A model generated the notes under the pieces. It had not been told where the DNA came from. It made no database searches and saw only the letters and a list, made by a program, of their open reading frames with translations. Both the position numbers and the translations under genes were made by a program. Shown piece by piece: positions 17,872-27,279 of a stretch of 64,000 nucleotides of DNA (position 1 is its first letter; each line of letters begins with the position of its first letter). The stretch is from Paenibacillus ginsengihumi DSM 21568 (GTDB lineage Bacteria > Bacillota > Bacilli > Paenibacillales > NBRC-103111): positions 62,001-126,000 of the forward strand of contig NZ_KB905552.1 in the NCBI RefSeq assembly GCF_000380965.1. Direction: 5' to 3'.

Positions 17872-18082
17872 ATGCGTTTTGCCGCCGGATGCAGCGATTT
17901 TATTGGCTTCCGCCCCCGTTTTCCCGCGCAGGCTGGCCCTCTCACAGCGTTGGTCTGTACGGCTTAGCGCCTCCCGTCCTTATTATGGAAACCGACTGTC
18001 GTTTTTGGTTGCGCCGGATTTTCGATATAATAAACCCATGCATACGGATGGCGCATAGCCGAGGGGAAGGGAGGGAGCAGGA

Positions 18083-19747
18083 TTGGGCGTTACGGTAAGA
18101 AAAGCGATGCAGATCGGGGGGCTGCTCCGCTGCAAGGTTGTTGCGGGAGAACGGGGCCTGGACCGGACGATCGACCACATTACGGTCATGGAAGTGCCGG
18201 ATGTGATTCAGTGGCTGAAAGGAAACGATCTGCTGCTGACGAGCTTATATCCGATCAAGGACGACCGGGAGGCTATCGGAAAGCTGGTGGAGCAGCTCGA
18301 CGAGGTGGGCAGCTCGGCGCTGGCGATCAAGACCCATCGCTACGTGGAGGCGATCCCGGAATCGATCATCGAGGCCGGCAACCGGCTCGGGCTTCCCATT
18401 ATCGAGATTGACAACGAGGTTTCATATCTGGACATAATGACTCCGCTGATGGAGCTTATGCTGACGAGCCGGGATGCGGACAAGGAACCGCTGGAGCCGT
18501 TCTTTCAATGGATTACGGAGCTGGCCATGAGCGGCAAGGGCATTCTGGCGCTGATCGAGGCCGTGCAGCAAATGACGGAGAACATCATTACGGTCGGCTC
18601 GGAAATTCCGCCGCTCGAGAGCTTGTACAAAGGGCGGAACGTCGCTCCGCTGACGCGCGCCCAGAAGAACGAGCTGAAGGCCGCCAAACGCTCGATCCGC
18701 ATGCAGCGGCTGCTCGACGGCCGGATGACGCCGTGCATCGTGACGCCGCTATTGCTGAACGACGAGCTGTACGGCGATGTCACCTGCTGGCATACGAAGC
18801 GCGAGTTCCGGGAGCGGGACTTTCAAGTGCTGGACCGCACGGTGCTGCTGCTGGCGCTCGAGTTCCTGAAGGTGATCACGAAAGCCGATGTGGAGCAGAC
18901 GTTCAAGGACGATTTTTTGTCCGAGGTGCTGCTCGGGCATGTGGCGGACAAGGATGAAGCGATCAAGAGAGGAGAAATATTCGGCTGGGATTTGGACAAA
19001 AATTACCAGGTGCTCTCGATCGCATTCGCCAAGGGCGCCGCGGAAGGCGCCGATCTCGAAGCGCTGTGGGTGCAGGAGCAGAAGCGGAGGCTGCTGCGAA
19101 AAATCAACGAGATTTTCCGTTTCGGCGTGCACAAGATTATTACCACGATCCGCAAAGATTATCTCGTCGTCCTTTATCCGAGAGAGGACGGGAAGAGCGG
19201 GCAGGAATATCCTTACCGCGACGATCCGCAGAAGGAACCGGTCATGCATATGGCGGAATCGGTCAGGCGGCAGCTGGCCCAGGAATTCGAGGAGCTCGCC
19301 TTCACCGTCGGGGTCGGCCGGTTTTATCCGGGACTGGAGGGCATTCACAAGGGATTCTCCGAATCCGTCCAGGCGATCAAGCTGGGCAAGCCGATCAGCG
19401 GAACGAGCGGCTGCGTGCATTACGAGGACCTCGGTATTTTCCGGATATTGAGCCAATTCAACGATTGGAGGGAACTCGAGTCCATCTATTCCGAGACGGT
19501 CGGCAAACTGGTCGAATACGACTGGAGCAGCAACGCCAATCTTGTGGCGACGCTGACGGAATACTTCGCGAACAACTGCTCGTTGTCGGAAACGGCGGAG
19601 AAGCTGTTCGTCCACGTCAATACCATGAAATACCGGCTGCAAAAAATCGAGCAGCTGACCGGCTGCAGCGTGCACGATGCGGAGAAGCGGCTGCTGCTGC
19701 ATGTCGGGCTGAAGATTCATCAGATTTTGCAGGCGGAGAACATATGA
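18083..19747 (+). CDS. PucR family transcriptional regulator
   Basis: The 554-residue protein has the three PucR parts: an N-terminal PucR domain (about 5-130; VRKAMQIGGL, LLLTSLYPIKDD), a middle GGDEF-like region (about 285-430) and a C-terminal HTH_30 (about 480-550; LSETAEKLFVHVNTMKYRLQKIEQLTG). Relatives activate purine or pyrimidine catabolism and transport. The start is a TTG at 18083 behind a GGAGG site; TATAAT occurs at 18026-18031 without a clear -35. It diverges from carAB and is followed by a terminator, so it is transcribed apart from pyrC. Its target is likely the downstream pyrimidine cluster, by position only. Confidence 0.9.
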   Translation: MGVTVRKAMQIGGLLRCKVVAGERGLDRTIDHITVMEVPDVIQWLKGNDLLLTSLYPIKDDREAIGKLVEQLDEVGSSALAIKTHRYVEAIPESIIEAGNRLGLPIIEIDNEVSYLDIMTPLMELMLTSRDADKEPLEPFFQWITELAMSGKGILALIEAVQQMTENIITVGSEIPPLESLYKGRNVAPLTRAQKNELKAAKRSIRMQRLLDGRMTPCIVTPLLLNDELYGDVTCWHTKREFRERDFQVLDRTVLLLALEFLKVITKADVEQTFKDDFLSEVLLGHVADKDEAIKRGEIFGWDLDKNYQVLSIAFAKGAAEGADLEALWVQEQKRRLLRKINEIFRFGVHKIITTIRKDYLVVLYPREDGKSGQEYPYRDDPQKEPVMHMAESVRRQLAQEFEELAFTVGVGRFYPGLEGIHKGFSESVQAIKLGKPISGTSGCVHYEDLGIFRILSQFNDWRELESIYSETVGKLVEYDWSSNANLVATLTEYFANNCSLSETAEKLFVHVNTMKYRLQKIEQLTGCSVHDAEKRLLLHVGLKIHQILQAENI

Positions 19748-19753
19748 CGTTAG

Positions 19754-19783
19754 CCGAACCGACGAATGTCGGTTCCTTTTTTT
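19754..19783 (+). terminator. Terminator after the PucR gene
   Basis: Perfect 8-bp stem GAACCGAC/GTCGGTTC with GAAT loop, followed by CTTTTTTT. Confidence 0.9.
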
Positions 19784-19845
19784 GTCCCGGCAAACATACA
19801 AACCGCGGCGGACTGTTTGATACGATGCAGATATTCGATAGGTTT

Positions 19846-19936
19846 GGCGCTTATGACGACGAATACTTCGTCATCGGTCGCCACCTTCGGTTATTGAAAA
19901 TTCGCCGGGTAGTATCGTCGAATGATCAGAATAGAA
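19846..19936 (+). repeat. Dispersed repeat B upstream of pyrC
   Basis: GCTTATGACGACGAATACTT, CGTCATCGGTCGCCACCTTCGG and ATTGAAAATTCGCCGG match element B, ending in AGAATAG. The AAGGAG ribosome site of pyrC begins immediately after it. Confidence 0.75.
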
Positions 19937-19950
19937 GGAGTGAAGCCGCT

Positions 19951-21264
19951 GTGAAAACGCTTATTGTTAACGGAACGGTGATCGATCCGGCCAGCGGATT
20001 GAACCGGCGGACGAACGTTCTCGTGGAAGACGGGCGGGTCGCGCAGATCGGCAATACGCCCTCAAGCGCCGCAGACCGTGTCATTGATGCGGAAGGCCTG
20101 CTCGTCGTGCCGGGTCTAGTCGACATTCATGTGCATTTTCGGGAACCGGGCTTTACGCATAAAGAGACGATCCATACCGGCTCCTTGGCGGCGGCGGCCG
20201 GCGGATTTACCGCCGTCGTCTGCATGCCCAATACAAGGCCGGCGATCGATACGGTCGAGACGCTCGCCCAAGTGCTGGAAACCGGCCGGCGGGACGGCCT
20301 GGTCAAGCTGTTCTCATCGGCAGCCATCACCTACGGCATTGAAGGCAGCAGGCTGACGGATATGGAAAGCCTGCATCAGGCGGGAGCCGTCACCTTCACT
20401 GACGACGGCAAAACGGTGATGGACCCGCATCTGCTGTATGAGGCGTTCCGGCGGGCGGCGGAGCTGGATGTGCCGATCAGCTCTCACTGCGAGGATCACC
20501 GCCTGGTCGACCGCGGCGCGCTGAACCGGGGAGCTACGAGCCGCCGGCTGGGCGACCCGGGCATCCCTGCGCTTGGCGAGGAGCTGATTATCGCCCGCGA
20601 TATTTTGTTCGCCGAGGAGACGGGGGCGCGCCTCCATATCCAGCATGTGTCGACGGCTCGCGGGGTGCAACTGATCCGCGAGGCCAAGGCCAGAGGGGTG
20701 CGCGTCACGGCGGAGGGCGCTCCGCACCATTTCACGCTCACGGACGAGCAGGCGCTGATCAGCGGCACGCTGGCCAAGGTGAATCCGCCGCTGCGCACGG
20801 CGCGGGATGTGGAGGCGGTTGCCCAAGGGCTCCGCGACGGGACGCTGGACGCGATCGCGACCGACCACGCGCCCCATACGCTGGAGGAGAAGTCGCTGCC
20901 GCTGGACCGGGCCCCGTTCGGCATGGTCGGCCTGGAGACGGCCGTCGGCCTGACGTTTACCCGGCTCGTGCATACCGGCTTGCTGACGGCCGAGCAGGCG
21001 ATCGCCAAGCTGACCAGCGCCCCGGCGGCCGTGATGGGGCTGCCGGTCGGCCGGCTGGCGGCAGGGCTCGATGCGGATATTGCGATCATCGACCCGCAGA
21101 AGGAATGGGTCGTCGATCCGCAAACCTTTCTCTCCCGCTCGCGCAATACCCCGTTTGGCGGCATGAGGCTGACCGGAAAAACCGTCCTTACGATGGTGAG
21201 GGGAGACATTATTTACGACGATAGGGAAGGAGCGGACAATCCTTGGCCGGCGGATGCCGACTGA
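19951..21264 (+). CDS. pyrC: Dihydroorotase (class I)
   Basis: The 437-residue amidohydrolase has dihydroorotase signatures: metal-binding [10 protein letters not shown] (about residues 55-64), [51 protein letters not shown] and MVGLETA. It interconverts N-carbamoyl-L-aspartate and L-dihydroorotate. The GTG start follows AAGGAG at good spacing. deoB follows after 11 nt, so they are co-transcribed. Motifs favour dihydroorotase over dihydropyrimidinase or allantoinase. There is no pyrB next to it, unlike the standard pyr operon, so its direction (biosynthesis or orotate breakdown) is open. Confidence 0.92.
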   Translation: MKTLIVNGTVIDPASGLNRRTNVLVEDGRVAQIGNTPSSAADRVIDAEGLLVVPGLVDIHVHFREPGFTHKETIHTGSLAAAAGGFTAVVCMPNTRPAIDTVETLAQVLETGRRDGLVKLFSSAAITYGIEGSRLTDMESLHQAGAVTFTDDGKTVMDPHLLYEAFRRAAELDVPISSHCEDHRLVDRGALNRGATSRRLGDPGIPALGEELIIARDILFAEETGARLHIQHVSTARGVQLIREAKARGVRVTAEGAPHHFTLTDEQALISGTLAKVNPPLRTARDVEAVAQGLRDGTLDAIATDHAPHTLEEKSLPLDRAPFGMVGLETAVGLTFTRLVHTGLLTAEQAIAKLTSAPAAVMGLPVGRLAAGLDADIAIIDPQKEWVVDPQTFLSRSRNTPFGGMRLTGKTVLTMVRGDIIYDDREGADNPWPADAD

Positions 21265-21275
21265 GGGAAACGAAC

Positions 21276-22490
21276 ATGACGACTCCGTTTAGAAGAATCG
21301 TATTGATCGTGCTAGACAGCGTAGGCATTGGCGAGCTGCCTGACGCTTACCGCTACGGCGATGCCGGGGCGAATACGCTCGGGCATATTGCGGAGGCGGC
21401 AGGCCCCTTGGCGCTGCCTCATCTGGAGCGGCTCGGACTCGGCTGCATCGGCCGCATCCGGGGCGTCGCTCCGGCGGCGCGCCCCGCGGCTTATTACGGC
21501 CGAATGGCCGAGGTCTCCGCGGGGAAAGATACGTTAACAGGCCACTGGGAATTGATGGGCCTGCAGCTCCAGACGCCGTTCCGGGCCTACCCGAGAGGCT
21601 TTCCCGAGGAGCTTGTGAGCGCCTTGGAGGCGGCCTCCGGCCGAGCGGTCATCGGCAACCGGCCCGCTTCCGGCACGGAAATTATCGACGAACTCGGTCC
21701 GCGTCACCTGCAGACCGGCGAGCTGATCGTCTATACGTCCGCCGACAGCGTGCTGCAGATAGCCGCTCACGAGGAGATCGTGCCGCTGGACGAGCTGTAT
21801 GCGATTTGCGCCCAAGCCAGAGCCATGACGCTGCATGAGCCTTATTCCGTCGGACGGGTGATCGCCCGGCCGTTCATCGGGACGCCGGGGCAATTCTCGC
21901 GGACGGCGAACCGGAGAGACTTTGCGGTCAGCCCTCCGCAGCCGACCGTGCTGAGCCGCCTGGCGGACGCCGGCTTCGACAGCATCGGCATCGGCAAAAT
22001 CTCCGATATATACTCCGGCGAAGGCATCACGCGCAGCGTGAAGACGAAGTCGAACCGCGAAGGCGTCGACCGGGTCATTGAGGAGATGCAGAGCGACTTT
22101 CACGGGCTGTGCTTTCTGAATCTGGTCGACTTCGACGCCATATATGGTCATCGGCGGGACCCGGAAGGCTACGCCGCGGCGCTGCGGGAGTTCGACGAGC
22201 GTCTGCCGGAGGTGCTCGGCGCCATGCGGCCTAGCGATCTGCTGATCATTACCGCCGATCACGGCAACGATCCGACGCACCACGGCACCGATCATACCCG
22301 GGAGTATGTGCCGCTGCTGGCTGTCCCGTACGGCGCGGACGGCGGGAAAGACCTGGGCGTCCGCGCGACGCTGGCGGATGTCGGCGCTACTGTGGCGGAC
22401 AATTTTCAAGTCGAGCCGCCCCGGCACGGCACAAGCTTCCTTCGGGAGCTCGCCGCCGCTGGCGAGAATCGCCGGCCTGCAGGCCGTTAG
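21276..22490 (+). CDS. deoB: Phosphopentomutase
   Basis: The 404-residue alkaline-phosphatase-superfamily enzyme has DeoB signatures: [16 protein letters not shown] at the N terminus, DTLTGHWE with the phosphorylated Thr, the metal ligands in [11 protein letters not shown] and ITADHGNDP, and [12 protein letters not shown]. It interconverts (deoxy)ribose 1-phosphate and 5-phosphate. The ATG at 21276 has a GAGGGAAACG ribosome site. With the nucleoside phosphorylase 1.9 kb downstream it connects nucleosides to the pentose phosphate pool. Confidence 0.95.
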   Translation: MTTPFRRIVLIVLDSVGIGELPDAYRYGDAGANTLGHIAEAAGPLALPHLERLGLGCIGRIRGVAPAARPAAYYGRMAEVSAGKDTLTGHWELMGLQLQTPFRAYPRGFPEELVSALEAASGRAVIGNRPASGTEIIDELGPRHLQTGELIVYTSADSVLQIAAHEEIVPLDELYAICAQARAMTLHEPYSVGRVIARPFIGTPGQFSRTANRRDFAVSPPQPTVLSRLADAGFDSIGIGKISDIYSGEGITRSVKTKSNREGVDRVIEEMQSDFHGLCFLNLVDFDAIYGHRRDPEGYAAALREFDERLPEVLGAMRPSDLLIITADHGNDPTHHGTDHTREYVPLLAVPYGADGGKDLGVRATLADVGATVADNFQVEPPRHGTSFLRELAAAGENRRPAGR

Positions 22491-22832
22491 GCCGATCGCT
22501 TTGCAGCGGGCGGCATAGGAAAAAAGATCTATTCTTTTTTGGGGTAGATCAATGCAGCTTCGGGTCCTACGGCTCTATGAAAAAATAAAAACTTAAAATT
22601 CGTCCTATTTTGATGTATATTTACTGTGATATAACATAACATATTGGAACAATTAAACATTACACCTCTCAGATTTGATATCGGAAAGGATGAATTTTCG
22701 TCTATTTTTTTGTCCTTTCAGACATATTTACTAACATTAAAAAAATATAGAATATAAGTGGAGTAAAGTCGGTTTTTGCAGCTTAGCATCCTATTTTTGT
22801 CGAAAGACTAGGAAAAAGGAAGTGTTTCCGAC
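22491..22832 (+). promoter_or_regulatory. AT-rich control region upstream of the importer operon
   Basis: Much AT-richer than its surroundings, with no gene. It has three related motifs: CGTCCTATTTTGATG (22600-22614), CGTCTATTTTTTTG (22699-22712) and CATCCTATTTTTGTCG (22787-22802). The first two are each followed by a TATATTTACT/CATATTTACT. There is also an inverted repeat TGTCCTTTCAGACA (22711-22724). These could be binding sites for the PucR protein. A weak A/T hairpin at 22519-22541 may end the pyrC-deoB transcript. The exact promoter is not clear. Confidence 0.4.
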
Positions 22833-23573
22833 GTGTCAACAGCGATCCGCATTGAAGATGTCAACAAGATCTATAAATCGAGCGGGGGCCGGGAGGTTCA
22901 CGCGTTATCCCATATTCATCTGGACGTTCGGCAAAGCGAGTTTATTTCCATCATCGGTCCTTCGGGCTGCGGCAAATCGACGCTGCTGCGCATTCTCGCG
23001 AACCTGGATCAGCCTTCTTCCGGCCGCATTCACTGGGAAAGCTCGGCCGACCATATCGGCTTCGTCTTTCAGGACGCGACGCTGCTGCCGTGGAAGACGG
23101 TATATCAGAATGCGAAGTTTCCGCTGGAGGTCAAGAAGCTGGATACGAAGGAAAACTTGGCGAAGCTGGACAAGCTGCTGGAGCTGGCCGGCCTCAAAGG
23201 ATTTGAAAAGGCATATCCGCGCGAGCTGTCCGGCGGCATGAGACAGCGGGTGTCGATCGTCCGGGCGCTGTCCTACAATCCGGACGTGCTGCTGATGGAC
23301 GAGCCGTTCGGCGCCCTGGACGCGCTGACCCGCGACAAGATGGGCATCGAGCTGATGCGGATCTGGAACGAGACGAAGAAGACGATCTTGTTCGTCACTC
23401 ACAGCATTGCCGAAGCGGTATTCTTGTCCGACCGCGTTATCGTCATGTCCCCCCGTCCCGGCAAAATCGACGAGATCCTAAATATCGACCTGCCTCGTCC
23501 GCGGACGGTCGATGTGAAGGAAACGCCCGAGTTCGGCAGCTACGTGAAAAAATTAAGGGAAGTGTTGGGCTGA
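22833..23573 (+). CDS. ABC transporter ATPase (SsuB/TauB/ThiZ type)
   Basis: The 246-residue protein has Walker A GPSGCGKST, a Q-loop (FQDATLLPW), the signature LSGGMRQRV, Walker B VLLMDEPFGALD and the H-loop FVTHSIAEA. It belongs to the nitrate/sulfonate/pyrimidine-precursor importer group. GTG start behind GGAAG. Its stop overlaps the next permease start by one base. It likely energises both permeases in the operon, as it is the only ATPase there. Confidence 0.93.
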   Translation: MSTAIRIEDVNKIYKSSGGREVHALSHIHLDVRQSEFISIIGPSGCGKSTLLRILANLDQPSSGRIHWESSADHIGFVFQDATLLPWKTVYQNAKFPLEVKKLDTKENLAKLDKLLELAGLKGFEKAYPRELSGGMRQRVSIVRALSYNPDVLLMDEPFGALDALTRDKMGIELMRIWNETKKTILFVTHSIAEAVFLSDRVIVMSPRPGKIDEILNIDLPRPRTVDVKETPEFGSYVKKLREVLG

Positions 23574-24349
23574 TGTCACGATTTAGACTGATTGGCGAAT
23601 ACGCCGTCGCGATCGCCATCCTTGTTCTAGTATGGTTCGTCTATGTCATCGTTTTTGACGTGCCCTCGTTCATCCTGCCGCTTCCGTCCGACGTCGGTCG
23701 GGCTTTGATCGATATGATTCCGGAGCAGGACGTCGCCATGCATTTCCTTGTTACCTCCGGCGAGGTGCTGGCCGGGTTCGTGCTCGGTACGATTCTGGGC
23801 TATGTCATCGGGTATCTTATCGGCAAGATCAAGTTTCTGGAAGAAGCGCTCATGCCGTACATTTTGCTTGCCCAGACGGCGCCGAAAATCGCCCTTGCCC
23901 CGCTGTTCGTCATTTGGTTCGGGCTCGGCTTCGTTTCCAAGCTGGTGCTGATTATCTCCATGGTCTTTTTCCCCGTTATGCTTGGCGCGATGTTCGGACT
24001 GAAGAGCATCGACTACAACCTGAAATGTCTGATGCAGATTACCGGCTTATCCTGGTGGCAGAAGATCGTGCAGGTCGAGCTGCCTCATTCGCTGCCGCAA
24101 ATTTTCGCCGGGCTGAAGGTCGGTATGGTCCAAGCGGTCATCGCGGCGATCGTGGCCGAATGGATATCCGGCGAAAGCGGGCTCGGATATCTGCTTGTAT
24201 TCAACAGCACGACGTACAATTCGCCAATGCTGTTCGCCAGCATCATTTATACCATCATTATGGGTATTCTTTTCTACGCGCTCATCAGCTTCTTGGAGAA
24301 CCGCTTCCTGTTCTGGCACGACTCCAAGCAGACTGTGCGCAAATCTTAA
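23573..24349 (+). CDS. ABC transporter permease (SsuC type), first of two
   Basis: The 258-residue membrane protein has about six segments and a permease EAA-type loop (LMQITGLSWWQKIVQVELPHSLPQIF, in the middle third) of the nitrate/sulfonate/taurine family. It starts at an ATG overlapping the ATPase stop, so the two are translationally coupled. The second permease (26253) is related in sequence order: AQTAPKIALAPLFVIWFG here, AQIAPKISIAPLFVLWFG there. This suggests a duplicated, probably heterodimeric channel. Confidence 0.92.
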   Translation: MSRFRLIGEYAVAIAILVLVWFVYVIVFDVPSFILPLPSDVGRALIDMIPEQDVAMHFLVTSGEVLAGFVLGTILGYVIGYLIGKIKFLEEALMPYILLAQTAPKIALAPLFVIWFGLGFVSKLVLIISMVFFPVMLGAMFGLKSIDYNLKCLMQITGLSWWQKIVQVELPHSLPQIFAGLKVGMVQAVIAAIVAEWISGESGLGYLLVFNSTTYNSPMLFASIIYTIIMGILFYALISFLENRFLFWHDSKQTVRKS

Positions 24350-24401
24350 CATATTATGGCTGAATATGGCTAAAATTCTCGAGAGGAGGTGACGATATAT
24401 A

Positions 24402-25196
24402 GTGAGCAGCAGATTTATCCAGGCGGATTTCCCTCTTTACGAAGGGACGAAGGTGCCGCATCTTCGCATTGCCGAAGGCGATGTGGCGCCCTATGTTCTG
24501 CTTCCGGGAGATCCCGGCCGCGTCGAGCTGATTTCCGAGCTGTTCGACAACTACAAGATTTTAAGCTCGAACCGCGAATTCAAGGTAGGAACCGGCGAAT
24601 CCGGCGGCCACCCCGTTTCTGTCTGTTCTACGGGCATCGGCGGGCCTTCGACGGAAATCGCCGTCCTCGAATTGCTGCGGCTGAAGGCCAAGTGCCTGAT
24701 CCGCATCGGCGGCACGGGCGCGATACAGGAGGGGATCGAATGCGGCGACTTGATCATTAACACCGGCAGCGTTCGACTGGGAGGAACCGCTGCGCATTAC
24801 GCGCGTCCCGAATATCCTGCGGTTGCCAACCATTATGTGGTGCAGGCGCTGGTGGAGGCGTGCGAGACGCTGGGCTATCGCTATCATCTCGGGATCGGCG
24901 CGACGACCTCTTCCTTCTATCATGGACAGGACCGGAACGTCGCCGGCTACAATTATTCCGACGGCATGATTCAGGAAATGAAAGCTTTGGGCGTATTGAA
25001 TCTGGAGATGGAATCGGAGACGCTCCTGACGATCGCCTCGGTGATGGGAGCTTATGCCGGAACGCTGCTTGTCGTGCACGCCAACCGCGCGACGAATCAG
25101 TGGCTGGTCGATTATGAAGAAAGCCAGCTGAAGCTGTGCAGAGCCGCATTGCTCGCCATCGACAAAATCATTCAAAAGGGGATTATTCCGCAATGA
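24402..25196 (+). CDS. udp: Uridine phosphorylase-like nucleoside phosphorylase
   Basis: The 264-residue protein is a trimeric/hexameric NP-I family phosphorylase: LLPGDPGRV (phosphate loop), STGIGGPSTEIAVLEL, IRIGGTGAIQ and NLEMES (ribose binding). It splits uridine-type nucleosides with phosphate into base and ribose 1-phosphate, reversibly. GTG start with a full GAGGAGGTGA ribosome site. It sits between the first permease and the binding protein of an importer and overlaps the latter by 4 nt, so transport and phosphorolysis are coupled. The exact base (uracil, or another pyrimidine such as orotate) is not decided by sequence. Confidence 0.85.
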   Translation: MSSRFIQADFPLYEGTKVPHLRIAEGDVAPYVLLPGDPGRVELISELFDNYKILSSNREFKVGTGESGGHPVSVCSTGIGGPSTEIAVLELLRLKAKCLIRIGGTGAIQEGIECGDLIINTGSVRLGGTAAHYARPEYPAVANHYVVQALVEACETLGYRYHLGIGATTSSFYHGQDRNVAGYNYSDGMIQEMKALGVLNLEMESETLLTIASVMGAYAGTLLVVHANRATNQWLVDYEESQLKLCRAALLAIDKIIQKGIIPQ

Positions 25197-26236
25197 AAAA
25201 AGTATTGAGCACGATTGTGTCCATTGCCCTTGTGTCCGTTATGGCCGCCTGCGGATCGGGCGCCGGCGGAGGCGGTACGGCCCAGACGCCGGCTGCCGGC
25301 GGCGGCGAAACTCCGCAGAAAGAAGTCAAGAAGGTGACCGTGCAAATCGACGGAGCGGCCGTTCCTTATTACGCTCCGCTGTATGTCGCCAAGGAAGAAG
25401 GATACTTCGAAGAGCAAGGACTGGATGTCGATTTCGTCTATGCCGACGCTGCCAGCATCGTCAAGAACGTGGCGGCCGACAACGTGCAGTTCGGCTTCCC
25501 GAACGCGGATGCCGTCATTACGGCAAAGTCTCAGGATATCCCGGTGAAGGTCGTGCACACGACGTATCAGCGCGGACTGGGCGCCGTTATTTTCAAGAAG
25601 GATAAAGGCATTGCGCAGCCTCAAGATTTGAAGGGCAAGACGGTTGCCGTCACCAGCTTCGGCAGCCCGAACTATATCCAATTGCAGGTTATGCTTGAGC
25701 AGAACGGACTGAGCATCAAGGACGTCAACACGAAAATCGTCGGCACCGGGGCGATCGTCAATGCGCTCGTATCCGATGAGGTGGACGCCATTGCCTTCTC
25801 CATGCTGAGAACGGTCGAGCTGCGCAACAGCGGCGTGGAAGTAGATGAAATCCGTTCGGACGAATACCTTCCTTCGTTCGGCAACGTGGTCATCACCTCC
25901 GACAAGTTCCTGGAATCGAACAAGGACAGTGTGATCGGCTTCAATACGGCTTTGAACAAAGCGCTGGACTACATCATCGGCGGCAACGCGAAGGCTGCGA
26001 TTGACATGTCCATCAAGAAATACGCGCAGGCTTCGGAAGGCAAGCAGGAGATTACGGAAAAAATCTTTAACGACGTGTTCATTCCTTATCTGTGGCAAAG
26101 CGATCTGACCAAGAAAGACGGGTTTGGAGCGGCTGACATGGCAAGATGGCAGACAGCAATCGATACGCAGAAGAAATTCGACGTCATCAAGAAGGAATTC
26201 AAGGCTGAAGACCTCGTCGTGACGAATCTGAAGTAA
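25193..26236 (+). CDS. NMT1/THI5-like substrate-binding lipoprotein
   Basis: The 347-residue lipoprotein has a lipobox MAAC (Cys20), a Gly-rich linker and an NMT1/SsuA-type binding domain (PYYAPLYVAKEEGYFEEQGLDVD split by short loops, then ADNVQFGFPNADAVI and LKGKTVAVTSFGSP). Relatives bind thiamine precursors, pyrimidines, sulfonates or nitrate. The ATG overlaps the phosphorylase stop (ATGA) and follows AAGGGG. With pyrimidine genes on both sides, the ligand is probably a pyrimidine base or nucleoside; this is inferred. Confidence 0.92.
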   Translation: MKKVLSTIVSIALVSVMAACGSGAGGGGTAQTPAAGGGETPQKEVKKVTVQIDGAAVPYYAPLYVAKEEGYFEEQGLDVDFVYADAASIVKNVAADNVQFGFPNADAVITAKSQDIPVKVVHTTYQRGLGAVIFKKDKGIAQPQDLKGKTVAVTSFGSPNYIQLQVMLEQNGLSIKDVNTKIVGTGAIVNALVSDEVDAIAFSMLRTVELRNSGVEVDEIRSDEYLPSFGNVVITSDKFLESNKDSVIGFNTALNKALDYIIGGNAKAAIDMSIKKYAQASEGKQEITEKIFNDVFIPYLWQSDLTKKDGFGAADMARWQTAIDTQKKFDVIKKEFKAEDLVVTNLK

Positions 26237-26252
26237 TGCAGGGGTGATCGGT

Positions 26253-27026
26253 TTGAATAAATACGGACGCAAGACCGTTCTGGCTATCGGTACACTGATC
26301 ACGTTCCTGCTGCTGTGGCAAGCCTATGTCTCCGTGTTTCAGGTTCCGCCGCAAATTTTGCCGGCTCCGCTGGCGTTTGCTAGCAAGTTCTGGAGCAATC
26401 TGACCATGGGCGGCATCGGCGCTCATATCGGCACGACGCTTTACGAAATATTCATCGGCTTTGTCATCGGCAGCCTGCTGGGACTGGTGTTCGGGTATTT
26501 GCTGGCCAAGAGCGTGCTGCTCGAGCGTCTGTTCACTCCGTACATCGTCCTGGCTCAGATCGCGCCGAAAATTTCGATCGCTCCGCTGTTCGTGCTGTGG
26601 TTCGGCCTGGGGGCGAGCTCCAAGATCGCCTTGGTCATCCTGGTCGTCTTCTTCCCGATCATGGTCAATACGATCATCGGGATTCGGTCCGTGGAGCGGA
26701 ATATGCAGGATTTGCTGCATATTTTGAAAGCCAACCGCTGGCAGCGGTTCTATTCGGTCGAAATCCCGTACTCGCTTCCGTCCATCATGTCGGGCTTGAA
26801 AGTATCCACGACCTATGCGATTACCGGCGCCGTCATCGGTGAGATGATCGGGGCCAAGGCGGGGCTCGGCTATCTGGTCATTCTCGGCAGCGAAACGTTC
26901 GATATCAATATGATCTTAACGGCAGTTCTCTTGCTGAGCGTTATGGGCTTGATCTTGTACTTGCTATCCAACTACCTAGAGAAGAAAGTACTTCATTGGC
27001 ACGAATCGCAAGAAATGATCATGTAA
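26253..27026 (+). CDS. ABC transporter permease (SsuC type), second of two
   Basis: About 257 residues, six membrane segments, EAA-type loop (LHILKANRWQRFYSVEIPYSLPSIM). A GTG at 26244 is in frame, but the TTG at 26253 has the AGGGGTGA ribosome site at the right distance. It is a paralogue of the permease at 23573. A good terminator follows, closing a unit of ATPase, permease, phosphorylase, binding protein, permease. Confidence 0.92.
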   Translation: MNKYGRKTVLAIGTLITFLLLWQAYVSVFQVPPQILPAPLAFASKFWSNLTMGGIGAHIGTTLYEIFIGFVIGSLLGLVFGYLLAKSVLLERLFTPYIVLAQIAPKISIAPLFVLWFGLGASSKIALVILVVFFPIMVNTIIGIRSVERNMQDLLHILKANRWQRFYSVEIPYSLPSIMSGLKVSTTYAITGAVIGEMIGAKAGLGYLVILGSETFDINMILTAVLLLSVMGLILYLLSNYLEKKVLHWHESQEMIM

Positions 27027-27046
27027 CCCGCGGGCCCTGCTCCGCC

Positions 27047-27094
27047 AGCCCCCTTCGACTTGTTCAGCTTTTGAGAGTCTGAGGGGGCTTTTTT
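27047..27094 (+). terminator. Terminator of the importer operon
   Basis: Stem GCCCCCT/AGGGGGC around a loop of about 28 nt with its own weak pairing, then TTTTTT. Confidence 0.85.
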
Positions 27095-27279
27095 CAAAGC
27101 TTCGCATCGTCTTGATAAACGGCGCATCGTCCTGATAGATACATCGGGACGGCGAAGCCGTTTATTGTGGTCCGAGCGGACAAATCCCGCTGGTTTCTTT
27201 CGGCTTCCGCCACAACGACGGCCTGGCCTCATTCCACTATAATGGAAGCAAAGCTGAGGTTTGATCGAGGTGAAGCATC

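Noticed and set aside
19066-21264. 732-codon frame joining part of the PucR region to pyrC
   Set aside because: Only the part from the GTG at 19951 is PyrC; the upstream codons are another frame of PucR and cross a terminator and a repeat.
19951-21264. Reading pyrC as allantoinase or dihydropyrimidinase
   Set aside because: The combination [22 protein letters not shown] and MVGLETA is that of class I dihydroorotases.
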